64,000 nucleotides of DNA from Phycomyces blakesleeanus NRRL 1555(-) (GCF_001638985.1 NW_017265135.1:62001-126000); one strand, 5' to 3'. Positions 49,733 to 62,318 are shown, numbered from the stretch's first letter. A program made the numbers and translations. Notes: generated by a model not told the origin, from the sequence alone.

Positions 49733-50640
49733 CACAAGATGAGCCAAAATGTGTTGAATGCGATTGAGATCCAGGTTCTGGGCGAGTCGAAAGCCGAAGT
49801 TCCTCACTAGACAACATACACACACACACACTATCTCTCTTATATGTCATATAACATCAGTGATTTTGTAGTATAGAGCGCAATCTTATTGAGACAAAAA
49901 TCTGCATGATATTGTCTGTCCACAGTTCCCCAGACCAAGGAAGAAAGTATTCGACCAAACGATCAATGTACCTGTCTTGGTAGTTGCACTCTTTTAATCT
50001 CACCAAAGGTCCAAGACCATCTAAAGCCCACAAACATCCCTAAAACCGTGACCAATCCCTTTCAATACTTATATATATATACATATTGAAAGTGTGGCTC
50101 TTGCCATATCTCTCACTCTACTTGCTGATAGCTCGTATCCTCCCATCATTGCCAACTACTAGAAATCTACACTCATCTAGACCAAACAACCAATTTCCAC
50201 TGCTCAATTGCTGTTCAACCCACTTTGTCGACGCGTTATTTTAGTCGGATTTCCTAGTGTATGTGCGTTTCTTCTTCTTCTTCTTCGATTGAACCTAGTT
50301 TATAAGCTGGTTAATGATAGTTAAGACCAAAAATATTTATGTTCTTGGGAAATGGAGATTCCTACATCAATATCTGATTCTGGACATCAATTGACACTAA
50401 TGGGAATCTATACGAAATTCACATTTCAAGGCAGTTTGGGATCTCTTGGGAACATTTGATTTCCTGTCTATATGTGGTAAGCATGTAGAGGCATCTTTAT
50501 CTCTGAAGGATTTTCACAAAATTTCCAACAGTGTTTTGCAGAATGCCAAGCGTTATAGGAACTTCATGAATAGCGTCCTTTTTTTTCATTGATGTATGAT
50601 TCAGTCCCTCATGACTGAATCTAGCTGTTGTCTTTTTAAG
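49733..50640 (-). pseudogene. Decayed Tc1-like transposase
   Basis: Minus-strand fragments in order: HTH remnant (ITLGILQNTVGNFVKILQR, about 50500-50577), catalytic region GNWLFGLDECRFLVVGNDGRI (like W..VLFSDESRF..GSDGRI), then GCLWALDGLGPLVRL..YIDRLVEYFLPW (like WGCL..GLGPLV..YI..L..FLPW, about 49960-50045), and AQNLDLNRIQHIL (like SQSPDLNPIEHIW, about 49745-49790) with the catalytic Glu now Gln. Multiple frameshifts and st ops. It is unrelated in detail to the intact element at 1.8 kb. Confidence 0.65.
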
Positions 50641-51559
50641 GTTTATTATGCCAGTAGGAGGTGAGAGTATTTTTTTTATTTTATTTTTACGTTTTGTATC
50701 ATTTGTTTGACATTTGAATAAGTTTATGGAGAAGGAGAGAAGAATAATTTGATGCTTCAAGAAAAGGCAAAATTATAAATTTTGTGACCAGCCCATCATC
50801 AATTACTTGCTTTTTAAACAAAATAAAATAAAAGACTTACTAAATAATACTTATTAGTCAGTATACATGTCGGTTGAACTGTCACCAAAATGGTCAAGTA
50901 TCCCAATTACATAATATACCAAACTCTCATGGTAGACACTATTCTTGTTGTAACATAAAAAAAACTTACATTTTATATAGCTTAATATTATATATATTTA
51001 ATACTTTAGAGTTTGGCCTAAATTGGATAATGGAGGAGTTGCCCAACTTACCTTAGAATGGATGTAATACTATTTTCGAGCCAGTATTTCTTCTTATTTT
51101 TCTTTTATTCTTGTATGCGTTATCTAATAAAGTCTAAAGATCTACATTGTATCGGGCTTGCCATGAAAATGTCTTAAAGGTCTGTACATATATAATATTT
51201 GAATATCAATGCAAGTCGATTATACTTTGAATAAAAGATTTTTGTCAGATATTTATAAATACAGCTTTTTTTTCCCTTTTGTGTGCAAGCTTGGGTTTTG
51301 AAATATTATGATTATTAACATATAAATTTTATTATAGAACAAATATCTCGTAAAAAAAATACAAAACCCTTTGTTGTGTTGCTGTTGTTGTTGAAGTAGT
51401 AACTTTGGAGTATAGTATGTGTATGTTTATATTGAAAACCTTATTTTACGGCTTGAAGTTTTTGTGTAATTATACTAAATTTGAAATGTTCATAAATATC
51501 ACAGTACGCTTGTTTATTTCCCTTCCTTCCTTCCTTTTTTTTGGTTATTTATTACAAAA
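50641..51559. other. Intergenic, AT-rich, no gene
   Basis: Short frames only. A TTCCTTCC run precedes zinc-finger gene 2. Confidence 0.45.
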
Positions 51560-52658
51560 ATGCAGTTCGAAGCCGACCACCGCCCCCAAAGTGACCCTCC
51601 TTGTGTAAACAGTACAGTAGTCTCGGTCAATATCGATATGTCAGAGATACTACAAATTTTATTATTCGCCGCCAAAGAAGACGCTGACAATCCAGGGCGT
51701 TTTATATTTGCAGTTCAAATACTGCGTAAATTTGTTCTTCCAGAAACAATAGCCCAGCTAATAGATGCCGTATATACATTACACAATGTCAGTCATGCCA
51801 ATGATATACAACTCTCACTTTTGGCAAACAAAGTACGACCTGAAGATGTGTTGCCTCATACACCAGATCTTTCCTTCCAAAAGGATTGCGTTTCTACATT
51901 AGAGAATGCAAATTCATTTGATATATCTACAGCACCACTGGCAGTTCGTGGAAACCAAGAGATCAATTACTATGATTTTGACAGTTATAATGATACTTTC
52001 AGTAATACAAGTATGTCTATGTGTATATTTAAACTTTTTGATTGATATAAAATTAAAGAACAAAAATATATATATGTAATCTGCCTACAAGAGGATACAC
52101 ACACATAAATACAAAGGTACCCGAAAATATTATTAAAGCTTCAGACATGTAGACACAGCCTACTCAACACATGAGTCCAATACCGACACAGCCTGCTCAA
52201 CACATGAGTCCAATACCGACACAGCCTGCTCAACACATGAGTCTAATACTGATATACCCACTTATTTCTTGGTCACTACACAATCTATCTGCCAGAGTTC
52301 ATCAATAACCACTGAGCGAAAATTTGTTTGTTCCAATCTTGAATGCACAAAAACATTTAAAACTAAGCATGCATGTCAATCTCATGAAATAAGTCACAGT
52401 GATAAAAGACCTTTCTTATGCAATTTTCCGGATTGTAGTTATACGACCGCACGTAACCATGACTTGTCTCGACACAAAAAGAAACACGATCCTAAATACA
52501 GACAAAGTTGCGATCTCTGCAAGCATTCATACGCTCGTTCAGACTGTCTAAAGAAGCATGTGTGTAATCCTACTATAGGGTCTGATGAAAGAGATGCACC
52601 AAAGAGATTAAAGTGGTCCAGACGAAATAAATTTCTGCCTTCATCCCCCAGTGATTAA
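51560..52658 (+). CDS. C2H2 zinc-finger transcription factor 2 (318 aa, 2 exons)
   Basis: Exons 51560-52010 and 52153-52658 (142-nt intron, GTATGT..TGTAG). Exon 1 has a helical region (SEILQILLFAAKEDA, FVLPETIAQLIDAVYTLH). Exon 2 opens with three 33-nt repeats encoding DTACSTHESNT-type units, then three fingers: CSNLEC..SHEISH, CNFPDC..RHKKKH, and CDLCKHSYARSDCLKKHVC (C-x2-C, H-x-C ending). Same finger plan and similar length as the neighbouring zinc-finger genes, but sequence well diverged. ATG has an AAAA context. Confidence 0.8.
52153..52252 (+). repeat. Three 33-nt in-frame tandem repeats
   Basis: Units like ACACAGCCTGCTCAACACAT.. repeated three times inside exon 2 of zinc-finger gene 2; units 1-2 differ at one position, the last is shorter and diverging. 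33 nt keeps the frame (11 codons). Confidence 0.85.
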
Positions 52659-53496
52659 TTAGATAAAAACATATTTAAATTCATAAATAGTTAAAATAAA
52701 TCAAAATGAACAAAAGCAACAATTAATATATTGCCTTTAGTTTATATTCTCTTCTGGGTACTGGTGCAATCAGCCTCATGCCTTGACGATTAACATGGTA
52801 GATTTGATTAACATGGCCATTTCATATATATATATATTTAAAAAAAAGAGAGAGGATATTTCAGCTTATTTGGCGGAAATTCTTGAAAGACATCTCATAA
52901 AGTTATTGCTATTTAGTTTATTCAAAATCAGAAGAAAAGAATGTATATAAGAAGAAATTTCGGGTCGAAGTTATATTATAGAAAATAGATCAGCCATATA
53001 TTAGGATGAAAAGAAGAAGCAGTCGTCCCTTAATTGTTTTGTCGGCTTCAACTTTGGAAAATCGGGAGCAGCTAGTGCTTGCATACTTTTTGAGAGAGAA
53101 ATATAAAGAAAGGCAAATTCGAATCTTAGTGGTCCATATACCAAAATATTGAAATAATTACCACTAATGAATCATCTAGAATAACTACTTGCAATAAAAT
53201 AATGATAGCCATCAAAAGCAAAATACTAACTTAATACGAGTTATGATTAATTATATACTTGGAGCATCTTTAGAAAAATATTTTAAACAATAATTATACG
53301 AGGCTTTTTTTTTTCTCTTCTATATTTATACTATTTTTATATTTTTTTTATTTCAAGCCATAATTATTCAATATAAACTTATTTAAAAAAATTCAAGCCA
53401 CTTTTTTTTTTCCTAAAAAAATTAATTTATAAGTGATTATGAATTATTGGATTATTAAAGAAGTCCCTTTGATCCAGTTCTGCTTTTACGAATATA
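52659..53496. other. Intergenic, AT-rich
   Basis: No gene seen; upstream region of zinc-finger gene 3. Confidence 0.45.
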
Positions 53497-54743
53497 ATGG
53501 ACGATTACTTTGATCTGGAATGTAAGAGTTTTACTATATGCAAGTAGCGGTATACACATATATACTAATATTATGCTTCTATTCAACTGATCTGCTCAGC
53601 CCTTGAAGTACGTAAGCAATTTCCCTTGAAAATCGGCCCCAAATTTTGCTATCATAAGTGTATAGTCATTTAATTTGGCATTAATTTATTTTAAAACTAG
53701 TAAAATTCATCTCTCTATTGCTAGAATGGTTTCTGTTCTTTCCCCAAAAAACCTATTCTACAAGATGCTCTGATAGTCCTTGACAGTGAAAGTTACTTCT
53801 ATGAATTAGCTTCTTCAGATTTTTGTCAAATTATAAAAGATTTCGATACCGTCATGGATAAAGATATTAAAACGAGTAATGACTTGAAACCTTGTCTTGA
53901 TGAAAGAAGGGTAAGAAAATCTGCAAGAAACTGCCAATAAAATATAGGAGGAAAAAATAAATAAAGTACCGAATTTTTCTTAAAAATGTCCTGTAAATAA
54001 ACCCTTTACAGTTAGGTACTAGATTTTTACCAAAAGACCAGCCCTCTTTTACCGAACCTGAAGAGATCGATATGCGATTCCCAGTCCTATATGAATTTCC
54101 CTACTTTCTAACTGACATCTCTAATCCTTTTCCCTGTTTCTATGGTGACGACATTGGAGGATTTGATAATATCGAAAAAAAGACAACAATTTACAAAAAT
54201 GAAAATCACAATGTCTTCGACCCGGAACCAACAATGGAAGTCAATCCTCAGCCCTATAAAGGCGAAACTATACAAAAGACACCTTTTCAAATTCTCGACT
54301 TCCATTACCGCAAAAAATTTGATGAAAATTATATTACCCCACAAGACCATTCTCAGCCCGTAGTGTGTAAAGAAGACAATCAATTTTTCCCCAGCTTGAC
54401 TAGTTTCAACTACTTGTACGCCTCTGACGAAAGCTGGGAAACTTCTACTTTGTATAGCCTCGATATACCTGCTACCTGTCACTTTGAAAGCTGCTCAAAG
54501 CAGTTTTACCGTCGATCTGCTTTCAAGTCTCATCTAGATACACATTTAGATGCCCGATATTTTACCTGTATAACCGAGGGATGTGGTAAAAGATTCAAAA
54601 GAAAAAGTGATCTTTCCCGCCATTCGCGAGCACATTCGATTGAAAATGACTTTATGTGTACCGATTGCGAAAAACGCTTTTACAGAAGTGACACATTGAA
54701 GCGTCATCTAAAACGTTGTCGGAAAAGCACTAAGTCCATATAA
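53497..54743 (+). CDS. C2H2 zinc-finger transcription factor 3 (316 aa, proposed 4 exons)
   Basis: Proposed exons 53497-53521, 53600-53607 (8-nt microexon), 53725-53910 and 54012-54743. The last exon carries three fingers: CHFESC..SHLDTH, CITEGC..RHSRAH and CTDCEKRFYRSDTLKRHLKRC (C-x2-C, ending in Cys), matching the plan of factors 1 and 2; the full length (316) also matches theirs (302, 318). Exon 3 and exon 4 join in phase with canonical sites. The first join gives a stop unless the 8-nt exon (CTCAG before, GTACGT after) is included, so the 5' part is inference; a start at 54072 is the conservative alternative. Confidence 0.7.
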
Positions 54744-55377
54744 ATTCCAAGAGATATGCTATATCATTAATTACCTATGACTATGAAAACCAATATTTCA
54801 ATACACACAAGAATCACGTTAGCTACTACACAAAACAATACCTACATCCTTAACATATGTTTGTCTTTCCTTTTCGTCAATCCTTAAAATTATATTCCTA
54901 TGCTTAAGAAATCCACTCCAATTGCAAAACACAATACATATACTCTTCTAAATATTACAAAATTTCGTATAAAGCCAATATTTTTCTTCTTCTCTTTCTA
55001 TTTATGATACCTTAAAAGAGTCGCCGTTTGGCCATGCAAAAAAAAATACATACAGATGAATAGTTCTCTACAAAAAGTTATGCGAATTAGTATACTGAAT
55101 GGCAATTATAAACGTAGATATAAATTCCAAAAGCTACTTTTAGTTTTATAGGCAAAACATGATAGTATTATATTGATTACAGATAAAATCTAAGGAGTCA
55201 GATTGTAAGCGCCAGCGGTACCAATAAAATACAACAAAGAGGGTAGACCCAAAGTGATCTTCTGTCCACGTCAATACCTCCCCTTTCTGCTGGCTACACG
55301 TAATTTCCATTGGTCTACAGCAAAAGTAAATTTGCTCCTCCAAACTTGTATCAATAATTCACCTATTTAACTGCTGA
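54744..55377. other. Intergenic, AT-rich
   Basis: No gene seen. Confidence 0.45.
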
Positions 55378-55708
55378 CGCTGGTCTCCAGCGTACGAGGG
55401 AATCGTCGAGGGGATTGCATTGAGGGAATTGAAAGAAAAATTACTTTACATAGCAATTTATTAAACTCCGAATTGACAAAAGAGTTCTAAAATAAAGACT
55501 CTGGTTACAAAAAAGGATACACTAAACGACCATACTTGTAAGGCTTGTTTTCTATAGCCATTATGAAACAAATCATTAACAAAAAAAAATAAAAATGGAC
55601 AAGGTATTTTAGTAAGAGAAAAAATTAAGGAACATATACTGAAAAACAGCCGGGATCTATATCACGTGATGCAATTCCCTCTATGATTCCCTCGTACGCT
55701 GGAGAGCG
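55378..55708. mobile_element. Inverted-repeat element, about 330 bp (MITE candidate)
   Basis: Left arm CGCTGGTCTCCAGCGTACG.. and right arm (reverse complement) CGCTCTCCAGCGTACGAGG.. share about 38 nt including CCAGCGTACGAGGGAATC and ATTGCAT. The interior is AT-rich and non-coding. A second, more GC-rich family than the 43.6 kb element. Confidence 0.7.
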
Positions 55709-57911
55709 GTAATAAGCGAGAATTTTTCTTTTCGAAAAAAATGTGCCACGGAGCTCAATAAATGTTCTATTTGAGAGTGGAAGCACTGCAAAACGGAGTT
55801 TGTTTAAATTTATTAAGGAGAGTATCTGAAAATAAAATCAACCTTGTCCAATAAAAAAGTGAAATTGGCTAAATTTCCTTTTGTAACCATCTGAGATTAC
55901 AATAAGGTTTCCCGAGATTGAAAAAGTGATGATCTGAATTTATTTTTTTATGAAAACGTCTGAAAACCAAGTAAAAATACTGTATTAAATAAGGTTTGTG
56001 AAGGTAAGCCAAAGGTCAATACTTGACGGTATGCTAGTCTGCCATAAAGGTAATCAAATGTGGCTTATTTGATGTGTCAAACACATCTCTAAGCCTGATG
56101 ATCTTTGAACAAGACAAAAAACAAAAAAGGATGAAGAGTGTATAAATCAGGAGATTAGGCATGAACAAACCAAATCTTATTTTTACAGGTGTTCCATAGA
56201 AAAAGGGGGCTTATAGAACCACCAGATGGGTAATAATGATATTAATTACCACGCTAGTGAATTTCTTGGGTATCATAAGCTTACTACTTTCCACCAATGC
56301 TTTCTTTGTCTAGCCACAAAATTATGTTGATCTTACTACATTCAAACACAAGTTTATTTTACTTTACTTTTCAAATAATAAGGTTCAATTCTTTGAAGCA
56401 TATATGAGCACAGTGAAATCCAAAGGTCACCTTTTCAATTGGATTGAATTAAGAAAAAAAAAAGAAGTGTATTTTATATCAGAATAGAAAGCCAACAAAA
56501 GATACCGGTCATAATATAATAAAAGCATCGTGATTTTTTAAAGCTCTTTCCTTACAATACGCGGCGTTGAAAATATAGAATGTAAAAGGAGATAGAGTAA
56601 CACATGGTGGGTCGGCTATGTGGTGTAGACGTCCAACTCAATGACAAGAAAATGAATACGGGTAGAAAGATTCCTTTATTAAAGAACAAACAAAAAGACC
56701 TATTTAACTACCTTGAAAAATTTCCACCGCTATGTCACTACTTTGAAGTTCACTGTGATGAGCGATACAAGAAACATCAGTGGATAAAATTTGCCGTGTC
56801 AAAAGGAAGGGTGCAGAAAAGAAGAGAAAAAAGCCTGACTAGCCAAGAGTAAGTCCACAAGCTAATCATGTGGCAGTTACTGCCTTTGCTGCAACATTGT
56901 CTGAAAGGAAATAGGTATTGTCAAAGACAGTAACCCAATGAACACACCAAACGGCATGAGCTGTGGTGGAGGCTACGTCCACATCCCGCCCACTTTCTTT
57001 TTTGGAGGAAGATTTGGATCCAGAGAATAAACTCATGAGCGAACGTAAAATATACACAATCCCCGATGTTAAGCTTTGCTATATAAACAACATACCTACA
57101 AAACTTTTTCTGGTGACCAAGAACCGCATCAAGTCTTTTTTTTTTTCATTCAGATACCAGCTATCACTGTAGTAAATGGCAGACATTATAATTCCTACGG
57201 TCACGGAGTTATAATGTTTGCCAATAGAATCTTGGCTTTTAGTAAATTAAAAGTATTTACAGCGAATACAATTTATTGGAGTTAAAATTACTTTTTATTT
57301 AATCCAATAAAATCGTTTAAAGTAGCACAATTATACCATTTTTAGATATCTCTATTCTTATAATTGGTTCAACAAATACACGGTTTTATATTGGAATTTT
57401 ATAGTTTTTATTGATCAAAATAATACAAGTTGAATATAAAGAAGTATGGAAAGAAGAAGTACTATTTTTTTTATGATATTTAGTAGCAGCTTAAGCCATA
57501 CATTTATTAAGTAATATACATATATCTATTTCTATGTAATACTTCTTACATTTTTTATATAAAAAAAAGGCTATTCTCTAAGTACTATGATATTGATGAA
57601 GATATGAATATTGCTTAATTAATTCTTTATCAAAGAGTATAAACCTGCTTTGTGTTAACATTGTCATGTCTCATTCCTACTTTTGAAAAACAAGAAGACA
57701 GATTCCTTGCAATTCTCTAAATCTACCGAGATTTCTAATGAGTATGCGAGCAATCTTGACAACCAAATTGTACTTGATGCATATATTTTTCTGTCAATTC
57801 TTCTCAGATTGCTTTCTTTTGTCAACTTTACTGATTCGTATTTTATTAATACTAGCCTTGATAGCTATTAAGTATGTTTCTTTTAAAGACATTTAATAAT
57901 TCTAGACCTTG
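55709..57911. other. Intergenic with weak coding fragments
   Basis: An 82-codon plus frame at 56604-56852 (..EVHCDERYKKHQWIKF..) and fragments to 57050 (VEATSTSRPLSFLEEDLD) look like remains of a mobile gene but are not identified. Elsewhere AT-rich. Confidence 0.35.
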
Positions 57912-58181
57912 TGAAAAAAAATAGAAACAAGTCCTTTTAGATGTACCAATCTAAATTGTTTGGAGAACATGGACGGGTCAGAGGTTATGCATCGTTTGTG
58001 GAATCGGGATCTTGCTGCTGTCCTGAACTTCCGACATATACTTAACAATCTGAGATATGATGGGACTATACCTGTAAGGTTCACCCGCGTCATTCGGATT
58101 GGACGTATCAGAAGACAAGCAGAAGATCTCCAGGAGGGTCGTCGTTTGAGACAAAGACTGACTAGAATTCAAAGAAGATAG
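57912..58181 (+). pseudogene. TnpB/Fanzor-like C-terminal fragment (RuvC-III)
   Basis: After an in-frame stop at 57912 the frame reads ..FRCTNLNCLEN..VMHRLWNRDLAAVLNFRHILNNL.. to a stop at 58181. WNRDxAAxxNxRHIL, following a CxxxxC ribbon remnant, fits the last RuvC motif of TnpB and its eukaryotic relatives (Fanzor), where the Asp is catalytic. Only the 3' end is present. The family call is from pattern memory. Confidence 0.45.
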
Positions 58182-58579
58182 AAATTTTTGTCCTGGTTAC
58201 CGCTTAGGACCCACCCAAGCTACCGCTGGTAAGCCATTAGATTTGAATAACTTGGTATTTAGTTTTGTAATGGGTTGAAAAAGCTAAGAAAAAGATGTTT
58301 TGCTTTGACTGCAAAAAACATGGTGGGGTAAAAAAAAAAGTAGAATATAAAAGAGAGCGAGAGAGAAATTGGTGCTTAATTAAAACTCAAGTACAAGACA
58401 CTTTAAACCCCGGAAAACTTGCAACAATTCACTAAAATCGCCTATTTTTTTCTATAGGGTATACTGCTGTGATAGGAGTGAAGAGGTGTATTTACTATCA
58501 ACATCGATAGACAGCCAACATACGCGTCAGTACTCTTGAATTCTCTACTTATTCACTGACTATTTACATTTATTAACTA
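58182..58579. other. Intergenic
   Basis: ATATAAAAG at about 58345 may be a TATA box for the broken frame at 58580. Confidence 0.35.
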
Positions 58580-58876
58580 ATGTTGCAACTTTTAGATTGT
58601 GAATCCCAACTCATTGAGTTTGCCAAAGGCGTTTTTCTTATTACTGATTCTCGTAGCGAGACGGCCTATGAACGAAAGGAGGTGTCTTCAGAGGACAATT
58701 TTTAACATAACAGTGCAATATGTGACTTTATAAGAAAAAATAAACCTCCCGCTTTTACACAGCTAGCAACAAAAAACGGTGCACATGTTTTAAAGGCTCA
58801 GAGATCAAGAAAACGCTTGGACCCATCCCGTCGAGTTGGGCGAAAGATTGTATATATTGCTGTAAGCATAGACTGA
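58580..58876 (+). pseudogene. 99-codon frame with one internal stop, unknown
   Basis: ATG at 58580, TAA at 58703, then open again in the same frame to TGA at 58874. The second half is basic (FTQLATKNGAHVLKAQRSRK, RLDPSRRVGRK). Base composition is above background, suggesting former coding sequence. Not identified. Confidence 0.3.
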
Positions 58877-60363
58877 CTGGCGAAAAGAAAAGAAAAGAAA
58901 AGAACCTAATACTTTGTGTTGGCGTTATATTTATAGTATTTTTAGCTCAAAATATTGGCAGCTACCAATGTCTGTTTGGAAGGTCCATAAAAGGGTTAAA
59001 GATGGATAGCTTTGAGGTGTTTAGATATTCTAAAAAAAGCCCACATAACATGTCTAGCGAAGTATTAAAAACTAACCTTCAAAATATGATTACCTGTTTG
59101 AGACATCGTTCGTTGGTCGAATCTGTTTAGATCTCGCCAAACAGTCTTGCTAAGAGCCCGGTTGTATCATGAGATATTAATATAGATGAAGAACTAACAC
59201 AGGTGAAGCTTGACAATTGTGCTTGTAGCATGCAGAGTAAGATTTAGAAAATTTAAATTTTTGTATCCACAGTGGTTTGTCTAAATAAATGTTTTAATCA
59301 AATCTTTAGACAATTATTTAACGGATATATAAATTTGGCGCTTCACTAAAATATTTGAGCAATAAAAAGATGTAACTTCAGGTTTAGATAAACGGCTGTG
59401 GATGCTCTAAATTATCTCATTTAAATGTGTGCTTTTGGTTTGATTTAAATATTATAATCACACAAACCACTGTGGATGCTCTAGCACATCAGATAGATAA
59501 CAAAAATTTACTAGAATACATTGATGTCAATCGTCTGCAAGAAACAGGAAAATATGAAGTATACAGGTGTATTGAAATGCTGTGAGGGTATTTGCTTTGT
59601 CAAAAAGAACAATAAAGAGTGAAACATGCGATTATTGAGGCGGCGACCTGATTTTCATTATAGTGTATATACACACATATATTGAAGTTATACCCCTTGT
59701 AAGGTGGGGCTGTTTACATGTAGCTATGAGTAAAGTAGCTGGTAGCTGGATATTTTAATACAATCATGCTAAATAATAATTTCAAAACGCTAACCCTTGT
59801 ATTTTATTTGTCAAGTGAGCTATTTCTTTACAAGTCTGGAGTATCCAATTGTAGGTATAGTGCACCTGATATTATTTAAAGGAAAACGCACAAGGCTGTA
59901 ACATCTAAGTATTAAAGCCGCATCTTATATATATTTCTAAAGAATATCATCTAAAGGGTGTCTTCTCTTAAACAAAACAGTTACCACTTTACAGCCATTG
60001 TCATCAGAAACATATTCGGTCTTTTTAGCCTGAGCAAGAAAATAAAATAAAATAAGATAATATAAATAAAAGAAAACTCCATTGTCACATACTTAGTACA
60101 CCGAAAAGTCACATGATACAGAGAAGCTATTTCTTTTTCCTTTTCTTTTTTTTTCGACGCACCTCACTACACATCCTCATCTTACTCCACGCAGGCCTTA
60201 TTATTTACTTGCACAATATTTAACCTTCCCAGGTCCATCAACTTATTTTTAACCAAGAACACAGTAAAACGCGCATCAAACAGCTACATACAAACATCCC
60301 CATTATTTCCCTGAAAATAAAACAAGGCCATCCGTTTCCTATTCGCACCTTGTTCCATACACA
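58877..60363. other. Intergenic, no gene seen
   Basis: AAAAG run at 58887-58905; promoter side of DHH1 with pyrimidine-rich leader. Confidence 0.5.
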
Positions 60364-62318
60364 ATGTCCATGCCATCAAGTAGTAACCAGCAATTAAGGT
60401 ATGCCTTTATTTTCGTACACAAACAAACATTAAAGAAATATTCAAACACACGTACTTTCTGTTTCTTGAAAAAATGATCCATTAAAAACAACTTTGGACT
60501 GACTCATCTACTCTATAGTCATGAGAATGACAGTTGGAAGAAGACAATGGTTCTTCCACCCAAGGATACCCGACCTCAGACAGAGGTAAGTTTTCATATA
60601 TTATGGTGATCTGGTACTTAAGGAGTATATAGGACGTAACGGCTACCAAAGGCAATGAGTTTGAAGATTATTTCTTAAAACGTGAACTCCTGATGGGTAT
60701 CTTTGAAGCCGGCTTTGAACGTCCCTCGCCTATTCAAGAAGAAGCCATCCCCATTGCTCTCACCGGTCGTGATATTCTTGCAAGAGCCAAGAATGGAACG
60801 GGAAAGACAGCTGCATTTGTGATTCCTACACTTGAAAAGATTAACAACAAAAAGTCCAAAATTCAGGCTCTCTTGCTTGTCCCAACGCGTGAGCTGGCTC
60901 TTCAAACATCGCAGGTATGCAAGAATCTAGGCAAACATTTGGGTGTACAGGTCATGGTGACCACAGGTGGTACGACCCTCAAGGACGATATTATGCGTTT
61001 AAGCGAATCGGTCCACATTGTGGTTGGTACTCCTGGACGTATTCTTGATTTGGCTTCCAAAGGAGTCGCGGATTTCAGTGAAGCGTCAACATTTGTAATG
61101 GACGAGGCCGACAAGCTACTTTCACCCGAATTTACACCCATCATCGACCAGCTCATCAGTTTCTTCCCCAAAGACAGACAGATCATGCTCTTCAGTGCCA
61201 CCTTCCCCATTATTGTAAAGCATTTTAAGGAAAAGTACTTGGTGAAGCCTTATGAGATAAACTTGATGGATGAGTTGACCCTGCGCGGTGTAACCCAGTA
61301 CTATGCCTACGTAGAGGAGAAGCAAAAGGTCCATTGTTTGAATACTCTATTTTCTAAGGTAAGAGGATAATTGGAGAAACACTGTATAAAAGAGTGCAAG
61401 ATTTGTGGAAGCTTTGTGATCTAATGTATTACTGTGTGGGAATTTCTTTTCTTTCTTTCTTTTTTATAAAAAAAATAGCTTCAAATCAACCAATCCATCA
61501 TCTTTTGTAACTCGACCAACCGCGTTGAACTGCTGGCCAAGAAGATCACCGAGCTTGGATATTCATGCTTCTATTCCCACGCAAAGATGCTTCAGAGCCA
61601 TCGTAACCGAGTGTTCCATGACTTTAGAAACGGAGTGTGTCGTAACTTGGTGTGCTCGGATCTGCTTACTCGTGGTATTGATATTCAAGCTGTCAATGTG
61701 GTAATCAACTTTGATTTCCCAAAGAATGCCGAGACATATCTCCATCGCATTGGTCGTTCCGGTCGTTTCGGACATCTTGGTCTGGCTATCAACTTGATCA
61801 CCTATGAAGATCGATTCAATCTCTACAAGATTGAGCGCGAACTTGGTACCGAGATCCAGCCCATCCCACCTGTCATTGACAAGCGCTTGTATGTAGCACC
61901 TAGTGCTTTAGAGGATTCTGAGGTGCAGCAACCAGATCTTGAAGCAGCTGCAGCCATGCGTCAGCAGCAGCAACACCATCAAAATTATAACTACCACCAA
62001 CCCCAAAACTACCATCACAATCAGCACAACCACCACAACCACAACCACAACCACAACCAGCAGAACCAAAACCAACACCAGCAACACCAGCAACACCAGC
62101 AACACCAGCAACATCAGCAACATCAGCAACATCAACAGCAACAGCAACGTCAACAAAACCAATACCAATACCAACAACGTCAAAATGGTATGGATACTCA
62201 ACAGGGCCAAGCTGACAACTATCATTTCAGCAACAGCAATAGAGGTGGTCGTTTCCGTACACAACAACCAAATGGAGGCGGTAATTCCAGATCTCGAATC
62301 CCCGATCCTTTACCCTAA
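60364..62318 (+). CDS. DEAD-box RNA helicase Dhh1/DDX6 (555 aa, 4 exons)
   Basis: Exons 60364-60398, 60519-60585, 60633-61358, 61479-62318. Motifs in order: Q motif [12 protein letters not shown] (62-73), I AKNGTGKT (86-93), Ia PTRELALQ (118-125), GG (146), TPGR (167-170), DEAD (191-194), SAT (222-224), [28 protein letters not shown] (365-372). The sequence follows Dhh1/DDX6/Me31B, the decapping activator and translational repressor of P-bodies. The C-terminal ~100 residues are Gln/His/Asn-rich repeats (62,000-62,150), a plausible phase-separation tail. Start ATG is the first of two nearby Met. Confidence 0.97.

Noticed and set aside
61908..62267. Long antisense frame rich in Leu/Val opposite DHH1
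   Set aside because: Mirror of the CAG/CAC repeat coding the Gln/His tail.
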